A stretch of 64,000 nucleotides of DNA from Cordia subcordata. Taxonomy: Eukaryota > Streptophyta > Magnoliopsida > Boraginales > Cordiaceae. Position numbers and translations under genes: made by a program. Location of the stretch: positions 62,001 through 126,000 of the forward strand of contig JAPTOF010000003.1 in the NCBI GenBank assembly GCA_028554755.1, given 5' to 3'. The notes beneath the pieces are model-generated. The model searched no databases and was not told the origin of the DNA. It was given only the letters and a program-made list of their open reading frames with translations. Of the stretch, positions 48,409-58,773 are shown piece by piece (position 1 is the first letter of the stretch; every line of letters starts with the position of its first letter).

Positions 48409-48535
48409 TCGAAGTAACAGAAAGAAAAGCAACGACTGGAGTGGGAGAGTCAGAGTCGAAAAGAGGATTCCTCACTTCTTTCTCTCATTCAAAACCGTGC
48501 GTGAGACTTTCATCTCACACGGCTCCTAAGTGATA
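48409..48535 (-). pseudogene. ndhB: plastid ndhB fragment (intron end plus start of exon 2)
   Basis: On the minus strand, GAGCCGTGTGAGATGAAAGT and CTCACGCACGGTTTTGAATG form the hairpin of group II intron domain V. The sequence then runs into CTCTGACTCTCCCACTCCAG, translating SDSPTPVVAFLSVTS, the start of ndhB exon 2. Similarity to ndhB ends at about 48409. This is transferred plastid DNA, not a working gene. Confidence 0.72.
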
Positions 48536-48559
48536 AAAGAAAGAAGAACTCATCTTCTT

Positions 48560-48800
48560 TCTTTTTTGATTACCTTCCTCGCGTATGTATAAGACCGAAT
48601 CAAGATATGTTCGTTCTTTTTTCTCTGATAGATGGTCAGAACTTCATCTGGGTTCGAATCCTACTGAGAGGTCCACTAGAGATCAGAAATTGCTGAAGAA
48701 ACAACAAGATCTTTCTTTTGCCCCTTCCAAGCGATCGGAAAATAAAGAAATGGTTAATATATTCAAGATAATTACGTATTTACAACCATTAACAAATGTT
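48560..48800 (+). pseudogene. ycf2: plastid ycf2 fragment
   Basis: The plus strand reads [20 protein letters not shown] and [20 protein letters not shown] then [10 protein letters not shown], an internal part of plastid Ycf2. Similarity stops after about 48785. The two plastid pieces lie about 30 bp apart here but are separated by several kilobases in a normal plastid genome. Confidence 0.78.
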
Positions 48801-49036
48801 ATTCTTAGATCTTGTTCATGAGATTGAGAAACATAAAGATATTTCTAGATTCTTCTAATTTCTATGGATACTAAACTATTCCAATTTTTTATTAATTTCT
48901 TTTTTTTTCATTTTCTTTTAGTGTCTTCTTTGTTATATCTCCCTTTCCTTCAGATAAATCTAAAACTCTAGAGTATATCTTTCCACAGGTCGAAGCCAAA
49001 AAAGACACTTCGAATAGAATATTTTTCTATTTATTT

Positions 49037-49065
49037 GTATATGTATATATATATATATGTATATG

Positions 49066-49096
<31 letters not shown>

Positions 49097-49107
49097 ATAT
49101 GTATATG
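49037..49107. repeat. (TATATG)n / (TA)n microsatellite
   Basis: Alternating TATATA and TATATG runs end directly at the left border of the second endogenous virus. Confidence 0.95.
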
Positions 49108-50848
49108 TCAAGGCAGGAACTCCTCCAGAGCAAACCATAATCAAACAAAATAATACTATTATAATATTGTAGATAAAAATTCTAGGAAAACTAGAAAATT
49201 TAGAAAGTAGAATTAACAATTTAGAGAAAGGAAAAATAATTAATAGTAATAAGTCAGGTTTAGAAAATGATATAGGTAAATTATCAACACAAATAAGTAA
49301 ATTAAATCTAGGAAAGGGAAATTGTGAGGCCCCTAAAGAATACAAGTTTCTAGTCCATGATCCGAAGAAACAATAGTGTTACAATAAGAAGAGGTACGGA
49401 AGAAGATAGACAACGTACAGAAGGATTGGCTAGAGAAACCTGTAGAATAAATGAAGGAATTTTAAGTAATAGATTTAGAAATTTAATTGCTAGAAATAGA
49501 CCTATACAATTAACTTTAGATCAAGTAATAGATATAGATAGAGAAACAATCTAAGTAACAGGTAAAGATAAATCAATTCCGGTTAAGGCTGGAAGTTTGC
49601 CAAAAACTTCTGAAAAACCCCATCGATCGGGAGAAAGATCAGCTAGTCCCAATTCACCGGCATCGGGTAAAGACACTTCAAGTCCGGAAACACTTAATAA
49701 AAACACTAAAGAAAGAAGAAAATTAAAAAAAGGAAATAAAAAAGAAATTATTACATGATGCTATAGAAAAGAAGACAAAAGATATCTTGAAGACATGGTT
49801 TCAGGACAATTTACCAAAAGCACCTAGACCTACAAACCAGGAAGAAAACAGCAACAAAGGCAAAGAAATAACTGAAGACAAGACAGATGAAGACAGCGGA
49901 TAAAAAGCAAAATACAGATGGACAGTATGAAGGCTAATGGGAAGATATGTCAGAAACAAGCAAAATAATGGAGGCACATCAACCCATAAAGGAGGACACG
50001 TAGAAGACTTGCCGCCACATCCAGATAAATTTGAGACAACAATAATGAAGATGGAAGTCCAGATGTAAGACATAAAGCTTCACATAATGTTTTAAGCAAT
50101 TAATGTAAATCTTATAAAGTCAAAAGTTGTACAGGACAATTAGACAGGTCATGTATTTATCCTAGAAAGAATCTAGGAATAGTATAGGTTCTCATTATAT
50201 ATAAACCAACCCTTTTCTTTTGATGAAGTAAGGAAGCGAAGGAAGAGATCTTCTTGTGTATTCATATTCTCTCTTGTAAAAATCCCACTTCAATAAAATC
50301 CTCTTTATCTGCATAATACAAAGTTCTATTATCAAGTAAGCTCTCTCTCTTTCTCTCTCTCTTTATTTAATCTTATTTTAATTAAAAAAGTCTAGGGTTA
50401 GGGCAAAAAATCCTCGTCTGACAAAAAGATCCTATGAATTGAACGGGTATGTTTAGGCAGTTTGATCCTAGATAAGGGAATAGTATGATCTCATTGATAA
50501 CATGATCGCAAGCACAAGCCGGTCTCTACTGTAATCCCTGTTAACACAGAGCAAAAGAGGAAGTGAGTCCGCTTGAGTGGCCGAAGATGAGAATGGCCCG
50601 TACAAGACTAACGTGTGTCCATGAGCTCTGTACAAATAGGAGACTACACCTCCAATCCCGGCAGGTCCATCCGACCATTTATCAAACGTCTATACCATTC
50701 TCCTATTTCCGCTCACAACTCCACCATATAAGGGCAAGTCAATCTTGAGAATCCGGCATGAGTCGAGTAACTCTCACCCGTCTGTGCTGTAAGAATGGAC
50801 ATGTCGCATATTCACTACTCGGTAAGGGCGAACAGGCGTCCGCAAGAC
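49108..50848 (+). mobile_element. second endogenous caulimovirid (badna/tungro-like), forward copy
   Basis: In order on the plus strand are the end of a coiled-coil ORF (49120-49376, with ILGKLENLESRINNLEKGK), the overlapping start of the polyprotein (ATG 49359; RRGTEEDRQRTEGLARETCR), and a jump at about 49552 to a basic Ser/Lys-rich stretch that may be the polyprotein's C-terminus. An intergenic region follows with TATATATAAACC (about 50194), AATAAAA (about 50292) and a leader up to 50848. The middle of the polyprotein (protease, RT, RNase H) is missing. The first half of this copy matches 51100-51740 in reverse. Confidence 0.72.
50565..50848 (+). repeat. 284 bp inverted arm, left (viral leader)
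   Basis: It pairs in reverse with 52701-52984; both are 284 bp, with scattered substitutions. The inner end GGCGTCCGCAAGAC joins the movement-protein fragment directly. Confidence 0.88.
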
Positions 50849-51478
50849 ATAAGGTTTCATATCCTTTAGTCATAACTTTTATCTTTAAATGTTTTATAAA
50901 ATCTCTAGCATTTAATACATAATCTGGAGCGCAATAAAATAAACCTCCATTATTATTCATATCTACTTCTGTAGCACCTACAATTGCTTGTTCACTATTG
51001 AGTCTGTAGTCTACTAAAGCTACTAAGACTTTAGCTCCTATATCTTTTCTAGTTAACCCTTTTATTCCTATTATTACTAATCATAAATGTGTCAAATTAA
51101 AATTATCTCTAATAATAGTTTGTTGACTCTCTGGATTTATTAAACTTACACTAACTACGTCTTGTCCTACACATCTATTTTGAGTTTCTCTGTAATGTAT
51201 TAATAACCTTGATTGATTTAAATTAGAGTTTTGATCATAGAGATTTTGAGGTTGAATAAAATTTAATCTATTTTGTCTAAAATTTGTTATTTCTCTATCT
51301 ATATCTATTACTTCATCTAAAGTTAATTGTATAGGTCTATTTCTAGCAATTAAATTTCTAAATCTATTACTTAAAGTTCCTTCATTTATTCTACATGTTT
51401 CTGTAGCCAATCCTTCTGTATGTTGTCTATCTTCTTCTGTACCTCTTTTTATTATAACACTATTGTTTCTTCAGATCA
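50849..51478 (-). pseudogene. second endogenous virus: start of polyprotein (movement-protein region)
   Basis: On the minus strand, ETCRINEGTLSNRFRNLIAR is followed by VLVALVDYRLNSEQAIVGAT, EVDMNNNGGLFYCAPDYVLN and KVMTKGYE, resembling the N-terminal movement domain of badnavirus-like polyproteins. The second sense codon after the likely ATG is followed by TGA where the forward copy has CGA, and another stop lies near 51090. The frame is cut at 50849 by the inverted arm. Confidence 0.65.
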
Positions 51479-51825
51479 TGGACTAGAAAATTGTATTCTT
51501 TAGGGGCCTCACAATTTTCCTTTCCTAGATTTAATTTACTTATTTGTATTGATAATTTATCTATATCATTTTCTAAACTTGACTTATTACTATTAATTAT
51601 TTTTCCTTTCTCTAAATTGTTAATTCTACTTTCTAAATTTTCTAGTTTTCCTAGAATTTTTATCTGTAATATTATAATAGTATTATTTTGTTTGATTATG
51701 ATTTGCTCTGGAGAAGTTCTTGCCTTGATCATAGATAATCCTTCAGGTGGACTTAAAAATTTCTCACTATACTTAATTGCTTCTTTATAATATTTATTAC
51801 TATAATAATCTTCTACTGTTGTCAT
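51460..51825 (-). CDS. second endogenous virus: 121-residue coiled-coil ORF
   Basis: The frame is intact. Residues ~55-90 (ILGKLENLESRINNLEKG) have heptad-spaced Leu/Ile, like the small virion-associated ORF2 proteins of badnaviruses and tungroviruses. Its ATG overlaps the stop of the preceding frame (TAATG), and its own end overlaps the polyprotein start by about 20 bases, a normal caulimovirid arrangement. Expression in the plant is not implied. Confidence 0.6.
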   Translation of the reverse strand: MTTVEDYYSNKYYKEAIKYSEKFLSPPEGLSMIKARTSPEQIIIKQNNTIIILQIKILGKLENLESRINNLEKGKIINSNKSSLENDIDKLSIQISKLNLGKENCEAPKEYNFLVHDLKKQ

Positions 51826-51829
51826 TAAT

Positions 51830-52115
51830 TAAATTCTAAACCTTGTAATTTATAATATTGGTTCATATTATAATCCATTTCGTTTATTTTATTCTTTATT
51901 TGTTCTATGTTATTTCTTAATTTTTCTACTCTAGAATTAAGTTTTTCAAAGTCCTTTTTAATTTCACTAACTTGCATATCTGTGTTTTTTTATACTTCTT
52001 CTAATATCTGCTTACCTTCTATCTTTTTGTTATAACTTTGGTCTTTTATAAAATCTAAGTTTTCTCTAATTATTTTTATTTCTTTCTCTATATGTTCTAT
52101 CTTGTTAATATTCAT
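51830..52115 (-). pseudogene. second endogenous virus: small ORF, broken by one stop
   Basis: It starts at an ATG overlapping the end of the 152-residue ORF (ATGAATATTAA) and ends in TAATG at the next ORF. It is Lys/Glu/Ile-rich with coiled-coil character (EIKKDFEKLNSRVEKLRNNI). One in-frame stop lies near 51990. Confidence 0.5.
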
Positions 52116-52563
52116 ATAGATTATCTACGTTAGCCTCATATATACTATCACCCTTATAACTACTTAAACTACATGGACTAGTAGGTGGGAGGGTTTCATT
52201 ATCATTATCTAAATTTAAGTTTTCTAATTGTCTTGTTATACTATCTGTCTCATCTTCAGAATTAGTTATGTTATCTACAGCGTCATTTCCATATATTAAT
52301 TCTAATTCTGCTTCAAGATCTAACCTATATAATTCATTGTCATGACTGTCTATTATATCTATATAATCCTGAACAAATTGTCTTTGAATATTAAAAGGTT
52401 CTAATAATTCATCTATCAATAAAAATTGACGAATATAATTGTTTAAAGGATTAACATATATTAACAAATTACCAGTATCTAAATAATTTCTAATTCTATC
52501 ATTAGTAAAGTCTATCATGTCTAAAACATAATCAACATAAGAACAAAGCTCGTTGAAATTCAT
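52105..52563 (-). CDS. second endogenous virus: 152-residue ORF1
   Basis: This open frame is the first after the primer binding site and leader. It encodes an acidic protein (MNFNELCSYVDYVLDMIDFT; later NSEDETDSITRQLENLNLDN). I know no specific function; position matches ORF1 of badna/tungroviruses. It is a viral relic rather than a plant gene. Confidence 0.5.
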   Translation of the reverse strand: MNFNELCSYVDYVLDMIDFTNDRIRNYLDTGNLLIYVNPLNNYIRQFLLIDELLEPFNIQRQFVQDYIDIIDSHDNELYRLDLEAELELIYGNDAVDNITNSEDETDSITRQLENLNLDNDNETLPPTSPCSLSSYKGDSIYEANVDNLYEY

Positions 52564-52661
52564 TTTGACATTTACGGGCTACTTTCTCGCTGACTACTTC
52601 GATCCTCCTTTACTAAGAATATGTCTAGATCATTACCCTTTTATGAACAAAGTCCATAATC

Positions 52662-52674
52662 AGGCTCTGATACT
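52662..52674 (-). other. second endogenous virus: tRNA-Met primer binding site
   Basis: The minus strand reads TAGTATCAGAGCCT, one base different from the tRNA-Met complement TGGTATCAGAGCC. It lies 100 bases upstream of ORF1 and 27 bases from the inverted arm. Confidence 0.75.
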
Positions 52675-52700
52675 ATTACTTAGGGGGTTGGAGCAGGTTG

Positions 52701-52984
52701 GTCTTGTGGACGCCTGTTCGCCCTTATCGAGTGGTAAGTAGGCGACATGTCCGTTCTCACAGCACAGACAGGTGAGAGTTACTCGACTCATACCGGATTA
52801 TCAAGACTGGCTTGCCCTTATATGGTGGAGTTGTGAGCGGAAATAAGGGAATGGTATAGACGTCTAATAAATGGTTGGATGGATCTGCCGGGATCGGAGG
52901 TGTAGTCTCCTGTTTGTACAGAGCTCATGGACACGCGTGAGTCCTGTACGGGCCATTCTCATCTTCGGCAACTCAAGCGGGACT
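52701..52984 (-). repeat. 284 bp inverted arm, right (viral leader)
   Basis: This is the partner of 50565-50848. On the minus strand it sits just upstream of the primer binding site, so it is probably the authentic position of this leader segment. Confidence 0.88.
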
Positions 52985-53485
52985 TTTAGATTTCTTTTAA
53001 TTTGTTATGCATACCAAGCTTTCTTGTCATATTAGGACCTAAGATATAAAATCCAATTAAATAATTGTTACTTATAATTTTAAAAAAAATCCCAAATTAA
53101 GCTTGCCATGCCTTAAAATCACCAGAGGAGTATGGTGTTTGTACTTTTTAATAGTAGAATATGCACTAAGGCATGCAAAAGGACCATTTGTTTTTCCTTT
53201 TTTTACGTCCTGGAAATTTAAGCTTGCCATGCCTTAAAGCTCTTTCAATAGTTTAATATTAAGTAATATAGACCTACAAGTTAAAGGAAAAGAACTTAAT
53301 GAAGAAGAAGAATTTAAAAAAATCCCAAGTTAAAGAAGAAGAAGAAGCTAAAAGGAAAAGAATAAAAAGAAAACATGATATAACAAAAGTTAACAAAATG
53401 TTTAAATAGTGTAACATTCTTAATTTGAATTGATGCCTATTTGCTTTAATGTTATTTAATTTAAATAACATGTTACTCTATTCAG
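52985..53485. other. spacer, short repeated AAGCTTGCCATGCCTTAAA
   Basis: The 19 bp word occurs at about 53099 and 53220. One copy of a transposon end may lie here, but I could not define an inverted repeat with the other side of the Mutator-like element. Confidence 0.35.
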
Positions 53486-55996
53486 GTGGTAATGGTCGAT
53501 CTATTTCCCTTGTTTTACTATATGAATAGAGAGATGTGTTGGGATTCGAATTGCGCTTATTACATGCCTAGAATTCCAATGAGGGTTGCTCGTATGTCGA
53601 ATTTTGTTGAACTATATTCCCACGTCTCTAATGATCTACAAGTTGATGTATCAACTCACAAGATAGAGATTCTTTATAGATATTCGATAGGGCCAGGGCA
53701 AATGGATACCTAATATCATGTTATTCCTGTGAACGGTGACGACATGTTTGATACAGTAGAGAAATTGGGTTTGGGTTTACCTATTGAGTTGTGTCTGAAA
53801 GTCATTCTTCTGGAATCAGAATTAGAACCAATGATGGACTATGATTTGGATGAAACTCTTAAAAGAAAGAAAGAATCGTTAGGGCAGAATGATATCAATT
53901 TGGATTATCACGATGAAGATCTAACTATAGCTATAGAACAAAAACAAGGATAAGAAGAAGATGTGTATCAATCAGACATTCCTGATGCAACTTGTGTTAC
54001 TCCACCTGCTCCTCCAAAAATTTCTGATACTACACCTGTTCTAGATAGCCCTAAGAATACACCTGTTCATTTAGACATTCCTCAATCAATATCTATTCTT
54101 CCAAAAACATTTGGAGGAATATCTTCAACCCCAAATCACTCGAATGTTTGTGAGACTTTAGGTGTACCAAGTTTCTTCACTAGTTTTGATTCGAGTGTTA
54201 TGTTCGTGGAGATGGATAATCGTTCCATTATCCTAACTTCTTATTAGGGACTTCAACAAGAATTTTATGTGAAGCAAGTGTTTGAAACGAAAGAAGAAGC
54301 AATGGACACAATTAAACGATTGGGCATTTTATGTGAAGCATTTAAGGAATTTTATGCATGGGATCTAAAATGTAGACTACAGGAAAATAGTAGATGTAAA
54401 TGGAGACTTTGGCTGAAACAAAAGAAGACATGTATTTTTTAGGTTACCAAATATGTGGGCCCTCACACGTGTGTTTGCATTATTTGATTTTGATCACCTA
54501 AACTTGGATGTAAGCTTGATTGTTAGAACAATCCGAGGCCACATTGAGACAAATTCGGCTATTCCAAGTGCAACATTACATCGTCATTTATTGGGTACTT
54601 TCAGTTATTCTGTTAAAATGAAGAGAGTTTAGGATGGAAAGAGAAAAGCAATCAAGATGGTGTATGGGTCGTGGTCTAAATCTTATAAACAGTTACACCG
54701 TTTTATGGCAGCTTTAATGAATGAAAACCATGGAATAGTATTTGTTTACAATATAGAAATGAGATAAGTGGATGGCATTGAGTCACCAAACGTTTTTAAG
54801 AGGGCTTTTTGGGTATTTGGCATATGTATTGATGCTTTTAAATATTGTCGTCCCATTATTAATGTGGATGGAACACATTTGTATGACAAATACAAGGGTA
54901 AATTGTTGATTGTAATTACTATGGATGGCGACAATCATATATTGCCACTTGCCTTCGCTATTGTGGAGAAAGAAGATACATCTAACTAGTCATGGTTCTT
55001 GACATGTTTGCAACACGAAGTTGTTAAAAATAGGAAAGGGGTGTGGCTATTGTCTGATTGCCATGCAGGGATACTGGCTGCTGTGAGAAGTCAACAAGTT
55101 TGGTTGCCTGAAGACTACCATTGGTATTGCTTGTTGCATATAGCAAGCAATTTCAAATCAGTGCACAAGAGTCTTCGTTTGAAGAAATTGGTTATCTTAG
55201 CTGGTTTACAGTTGCAAGAGCAAAAATATGAAAAATACATGGCATATTACTCAAGCCTGATGCTATAACATTCTTTGACGACAGTCTAAAAGAAAAGTGG
55301 ACGTTGGCACACGATGGTGATAAACGCTTCGGACAATCAACGACAAACATGTGTATTGACCAGAATACGAGGTTTACCTATTACATTAATGGTTCAGGCC
55401 TTACTTTATCATTGCATTAAATACTTTGAGCAATGGAGATAAGTAGCAAGGAATTGTATAAATGCCTTTGACCAATTCACCCTTAAGCAAACAAAATTCT
55501 GAACAAATGGAGTTAAAAAGCAAGGGGACACACAGTTATCGTTATCAACTATACTAAGCGCATTTTTTAGGTGACTACTAGAGCAGTTGGGACAAGGGAT
55601 GAAAATAGGCATCTTGTCAAATGAAGGGACCAGACATGTACTTTTGGCAAATGGCAATGCTATTACATCCCATGTTCTCATGCATTAAAGGTTTGCGGTC
55701 ACATTCAGTTGGATTATAAACAGTTTGTTGCAAAATGGTACAGAATCGATAACTACTCCCATTGCTATTCAAATCAATTAATGCCTCTTGTGCAAGAAGA
55801 TTATTGGCCAACTATTGATGTCCAAATGATAGTGTCAAAACACCTAAAACAACAAAAGGGAAGACCAAAATTGCAACGGATACACAATAAAATGGATCTA
55901 AGTAAAGGAAGTAATCAGATCCGTTTCGAGTTATATGGGCAGCTGAGGCATAATAGGAAAAGGTGTCCAAATAGGGGATCAACATCCACTTCTTAA
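53486..55996 (+). pseudogene. Mutator-like (MULE) transposase, decayed
   Basis: The N-terminal region (53486-54247) has the acidic and Pro/Ser-rich layout of plant MuDR proteins. The MuDR DNA-binding region follows (FYVKQVFETKEEAMDTIKRL, with CRWRLW-like NSRCKWRLWLKQ). The transposase core has PIINVDGTHLYDKYKGKLL (first catalytic Asp), VWLLSDCHAGI (second Asp) and YHWYCLLHIASNF (the C-x2-H motif). A SWIM-type zinc finger follows (CYYIPCSHALKVCGHI, from about 55655) and a C-terminus ending in LRHNRKRCPNRG. Many stops and frameshifts are present (for example 53711, 53951, 54246, 54766, 54988). Confidence 0.85.
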
Positions 55997-56235
55997 CCAT
56001 GAGTTGGTTCTAGTGCATGAATTGTCATCAAATTGTAATTTGTTATAAAGTACATGTGTTTTTCAGAGAAAAAGAGAAAACATTTGCAATGATGTACTTT
56101 GAAGCTTGTCCTTAGTTAGCATAAATTTATTTTATATCCATACGTATTATCACCATTCTATTATAGTGATGACGTAGTCATGTTTCTTATTTTAAAATAT
56201 ATGGTTTAATAAATTCCATAGGTTAGCGAAATATA

Positions 56236-57335
56236 GACGGTGGACCTATTGATCCTTTAGTTTTGACGCTACAGGATGAGTATTTGTTAGTAGCTATTTG
56301 GCGTGCTTAGGGCACTCGTGATAGTGAAGTATAGGTTTGCGAAAATTATTTAATTTCTTTCTATAAATTGAAATTATACTTATATTCATAACTTATCTTA
56401 TTTGTTGGATAATTCAGGGTTTATTACATAAACTTGTTACATGGGGTCGAGTGGAGGCAAGTTTGCATAGACAGGGACCAGTGGGTCCACGAATTGAGCC
56501 ATTATTGCAGCAGGGAGGATTTTATGGTGTATCACGGTTGGGTTTCATTAAGTTGGATTGGGGTTTAGTGACAGCCTTTGTAGAGAGATGAAGACCTGAG
56601 ACCTACTCCTTTTACCTACCACATGGCGAGGCTACTAGGATGTTGAGGTCCAGTTTGGTTTATAAGTTCATAGGTTACCCGTTATTAGTGGTACACCACA
56701 TGAGACTGTAGCATAATTATGTCAGAGATTATTAGGCTTTACCCCTACACAAGATGAATTAGATGGTAAACGTCTAAAGTTGATAGCTTTGCGAAACCGA
56801 TTCTCAGTATTACCACCTAATGCCCTTGAAGAGATAGTGCAATAGCATGCATGGGCATACATATTGTAGCTCATTAATGGTTACTTGTTTGTTGACAAGT
56901 CACAATCTAAAGTGCATCTCATGTTCTTATCGCTATTGGAGAATTTCAAGAAGGCCAGTAGATATAGTTGGGGGAACGCCTGCCTTGCGTGGTTGTACCG
57001 TGAGTTGTGTCGTGCCTCTTTGGTAAAGTCAAAGGAAATTGCTCGTACTTTGATACTACTACAGATATGGGCTTAGGATAGATGCCCATCTATTGCCACA
57101 CATGATTAGAGTCACGTCATTTGGAGGATATGCTCCATATATTCCATGTTCCATTAGCCGTCAGGTAAATATATTTATTAATAATATTTCTCCTCAATCA
57201 TGTTCTTATTATTGTATTATAAGGTGGATGGCTGGGTTCTCGGCCAAGGAAGTTGCCACACATGTTGTGTCAGGGTACAAATTCCACCTAGATCGTATGA
57301 CACCATCTCAGTTTGTGTGATAGCTATCCACTGAT
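56236..57335 (+). pseudogene. plant mobile domain (MAIN-like) protein, N-terminal part
   Basis: GPIDPLVLTLQDEYLLVAIW and, after a likely intron, WGRVEASLHRQGPVGPRIEP are followed by LCQRLLGFTPTQDELDG and LFVDKSQSKVHLMFLSLLEN, with SWGNACLAWLYRELCRASLV. This is the plant mobile domain (PMD, aminotransferase-like) of MAIN/MAIL proteins and their transposon-borne relatives. Stops (near 56588, 56844 and 57075) break it. It sits on the same strand 0.25 kb after the MULE transposase. Confidence 0.75.
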
Positions 57336-57539
57336 GAGTTGTTGAAATCACTTTCATATTATTGCACCGCAAGAAAGAATTTTTAGACTACGTCTATGCC
57401 TTTGATATGTTACCACATAGTAGAACACCACCACCCATCTTGAGTGATACGGTAATTTGGATGGCGTTAAGATATTCCTTTACCTTATACTTACTTTGCG
57501 GATCTCTATAAAATAGATAAAAGGGGGAATGATGGTGTA

Positions 57540-58773
57540 AATTAGGTTACAAGTCACCAAATATACCTGGATATGTGGGAAGTGCGTCACGATAATGTAG
57601 TTCAGGGGGATCCAGTGTACAATGATAGGCCGTCATGCACTTATATGACGTGGTATAGATGTATCACGGTTCCTTTCCTCACTCATCTGGGATGTCTATT
57701 GGATAGAGAGGTATGTGTTTTTATTAACCCTATTAAATATTTACATTTTGTTTTTCTTGTTATGTCTATTGGACAGGGTGGTATGTGTTTTTTTATTAAC
57801 TAGATTTGTGCATCTTACTCTTTTGTGAAGATGGTTGTTAAATAAGTTAACAAAAGAAGAAGTTAAAGGAAGAAGAAGATAAAATATGAAGTTAAAAAAA
57901 GATGAAAAAGTTAAAAATAGTTATGAAGTAAAGTTAAAAATAAGAATGAAAAGAAGAAGTTAAGAAGTAAAGTTTATAAGAAGTTACAAAGAATAATAGA
58001 TTAAGAAGAAGTAAGAAGAAGAAGAAGAAGAAAAAGTTATGAAATAAAGTAAAAAATAAGAATGAAAAGAAGATGAAGTTAAAAAGAAGTAAAAGTTAAG
58101 AAAAGTTTCAAAGATGTCCAAAAATAAAGTAAAGAAGAAGAAGAATAACAAGTTAACCTATTAAATATGTAGATTTTGTTTTTGTTATTGAAAGATTTTT
58201 TAAAGCTTTATACTTACGTGCTAGGATGCTTAAGTTCTTTGTATAGGGGACTTGTCAATTGGGTCATATAGTGTAGAAATGCAAGAGATACATGGCATCA
58301 GCACCGACATACTAAATGCTCTTGATAGTCAGAGGTGGCAAAGTAGAACTGCAAGAGCATCAACTGCTGAACATATAGAGGCTCAACCTAGACATACATC
58401 TCACATGCTAGACATGTCGTATTCAGATTTTGTTACACCGACTATGATGCACTCCATGTACATATCAGGCATGTCATCCTACATGGGGCCTTTATCTAGT
58501 ATAGAGTACGAGCCTATCCCTTTCATGTTTCATGGTGCGGGCTTAGACAGGGATTTTACGTATGGCCCTGGAGATATAACACAGGTGAATACACAATTGC
58601 ATGACCAAGTTCCAAATGTTGTTCAAAAGGCCAGTACACAAGATCATCTGTCAAGTACTAGTTTAGAGATCCTCACAGAAGCTCGACCGCCGATTATTGT
58701 TACATATAACATAGAGCATCTCCGTCACAATAGAAAGAAGAAGAAGGCTTGTAATTTATGCCCATCATGTTAG
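57540..58773 (+). pseudogene. MAIN-like gene, C-terminal exons
   Basis: YLDMWEVRHDNVVQGDPVYN and YMTWYRCITVPFLTHLG (57560-57700) match the usual continuation of PMD proteins. A 173-codon open stretch follows at 58252-58773, with a low-complexity AAG-rich intron between them. The C-terminus is hydrophilic and ends HLRHNRKKKKACNLCPSC, a basic Cys-containing tail like the end of the MULE frame (LRHNRKRCPNRG). Confidence 0.6.
57835..58160. repeat. AAG-rich low-complexity tract
   Basis: A long purine-rich stretch is built from AAGAAG, AAGTTAAA and GAAGTAAAG words. It lies between two coding parts of the MAIN-like gene. Confidence 0.9.

Noticed and set aside
48460..48530. Group II intron domain V as a mobile intron
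   Set aside because: Its flanks match the plastid ndhB intron/exon 2 junction, so it is a transferred plastid fragment.
49960..50300. Host promoter with TATATATAAACC as the start of a plant gene
   Set aside because: The position after a viral coding remnant, the nearby AATAAAA and the leader that continues into the inverted arm fit a viral intergenic region; no plant gene follows.
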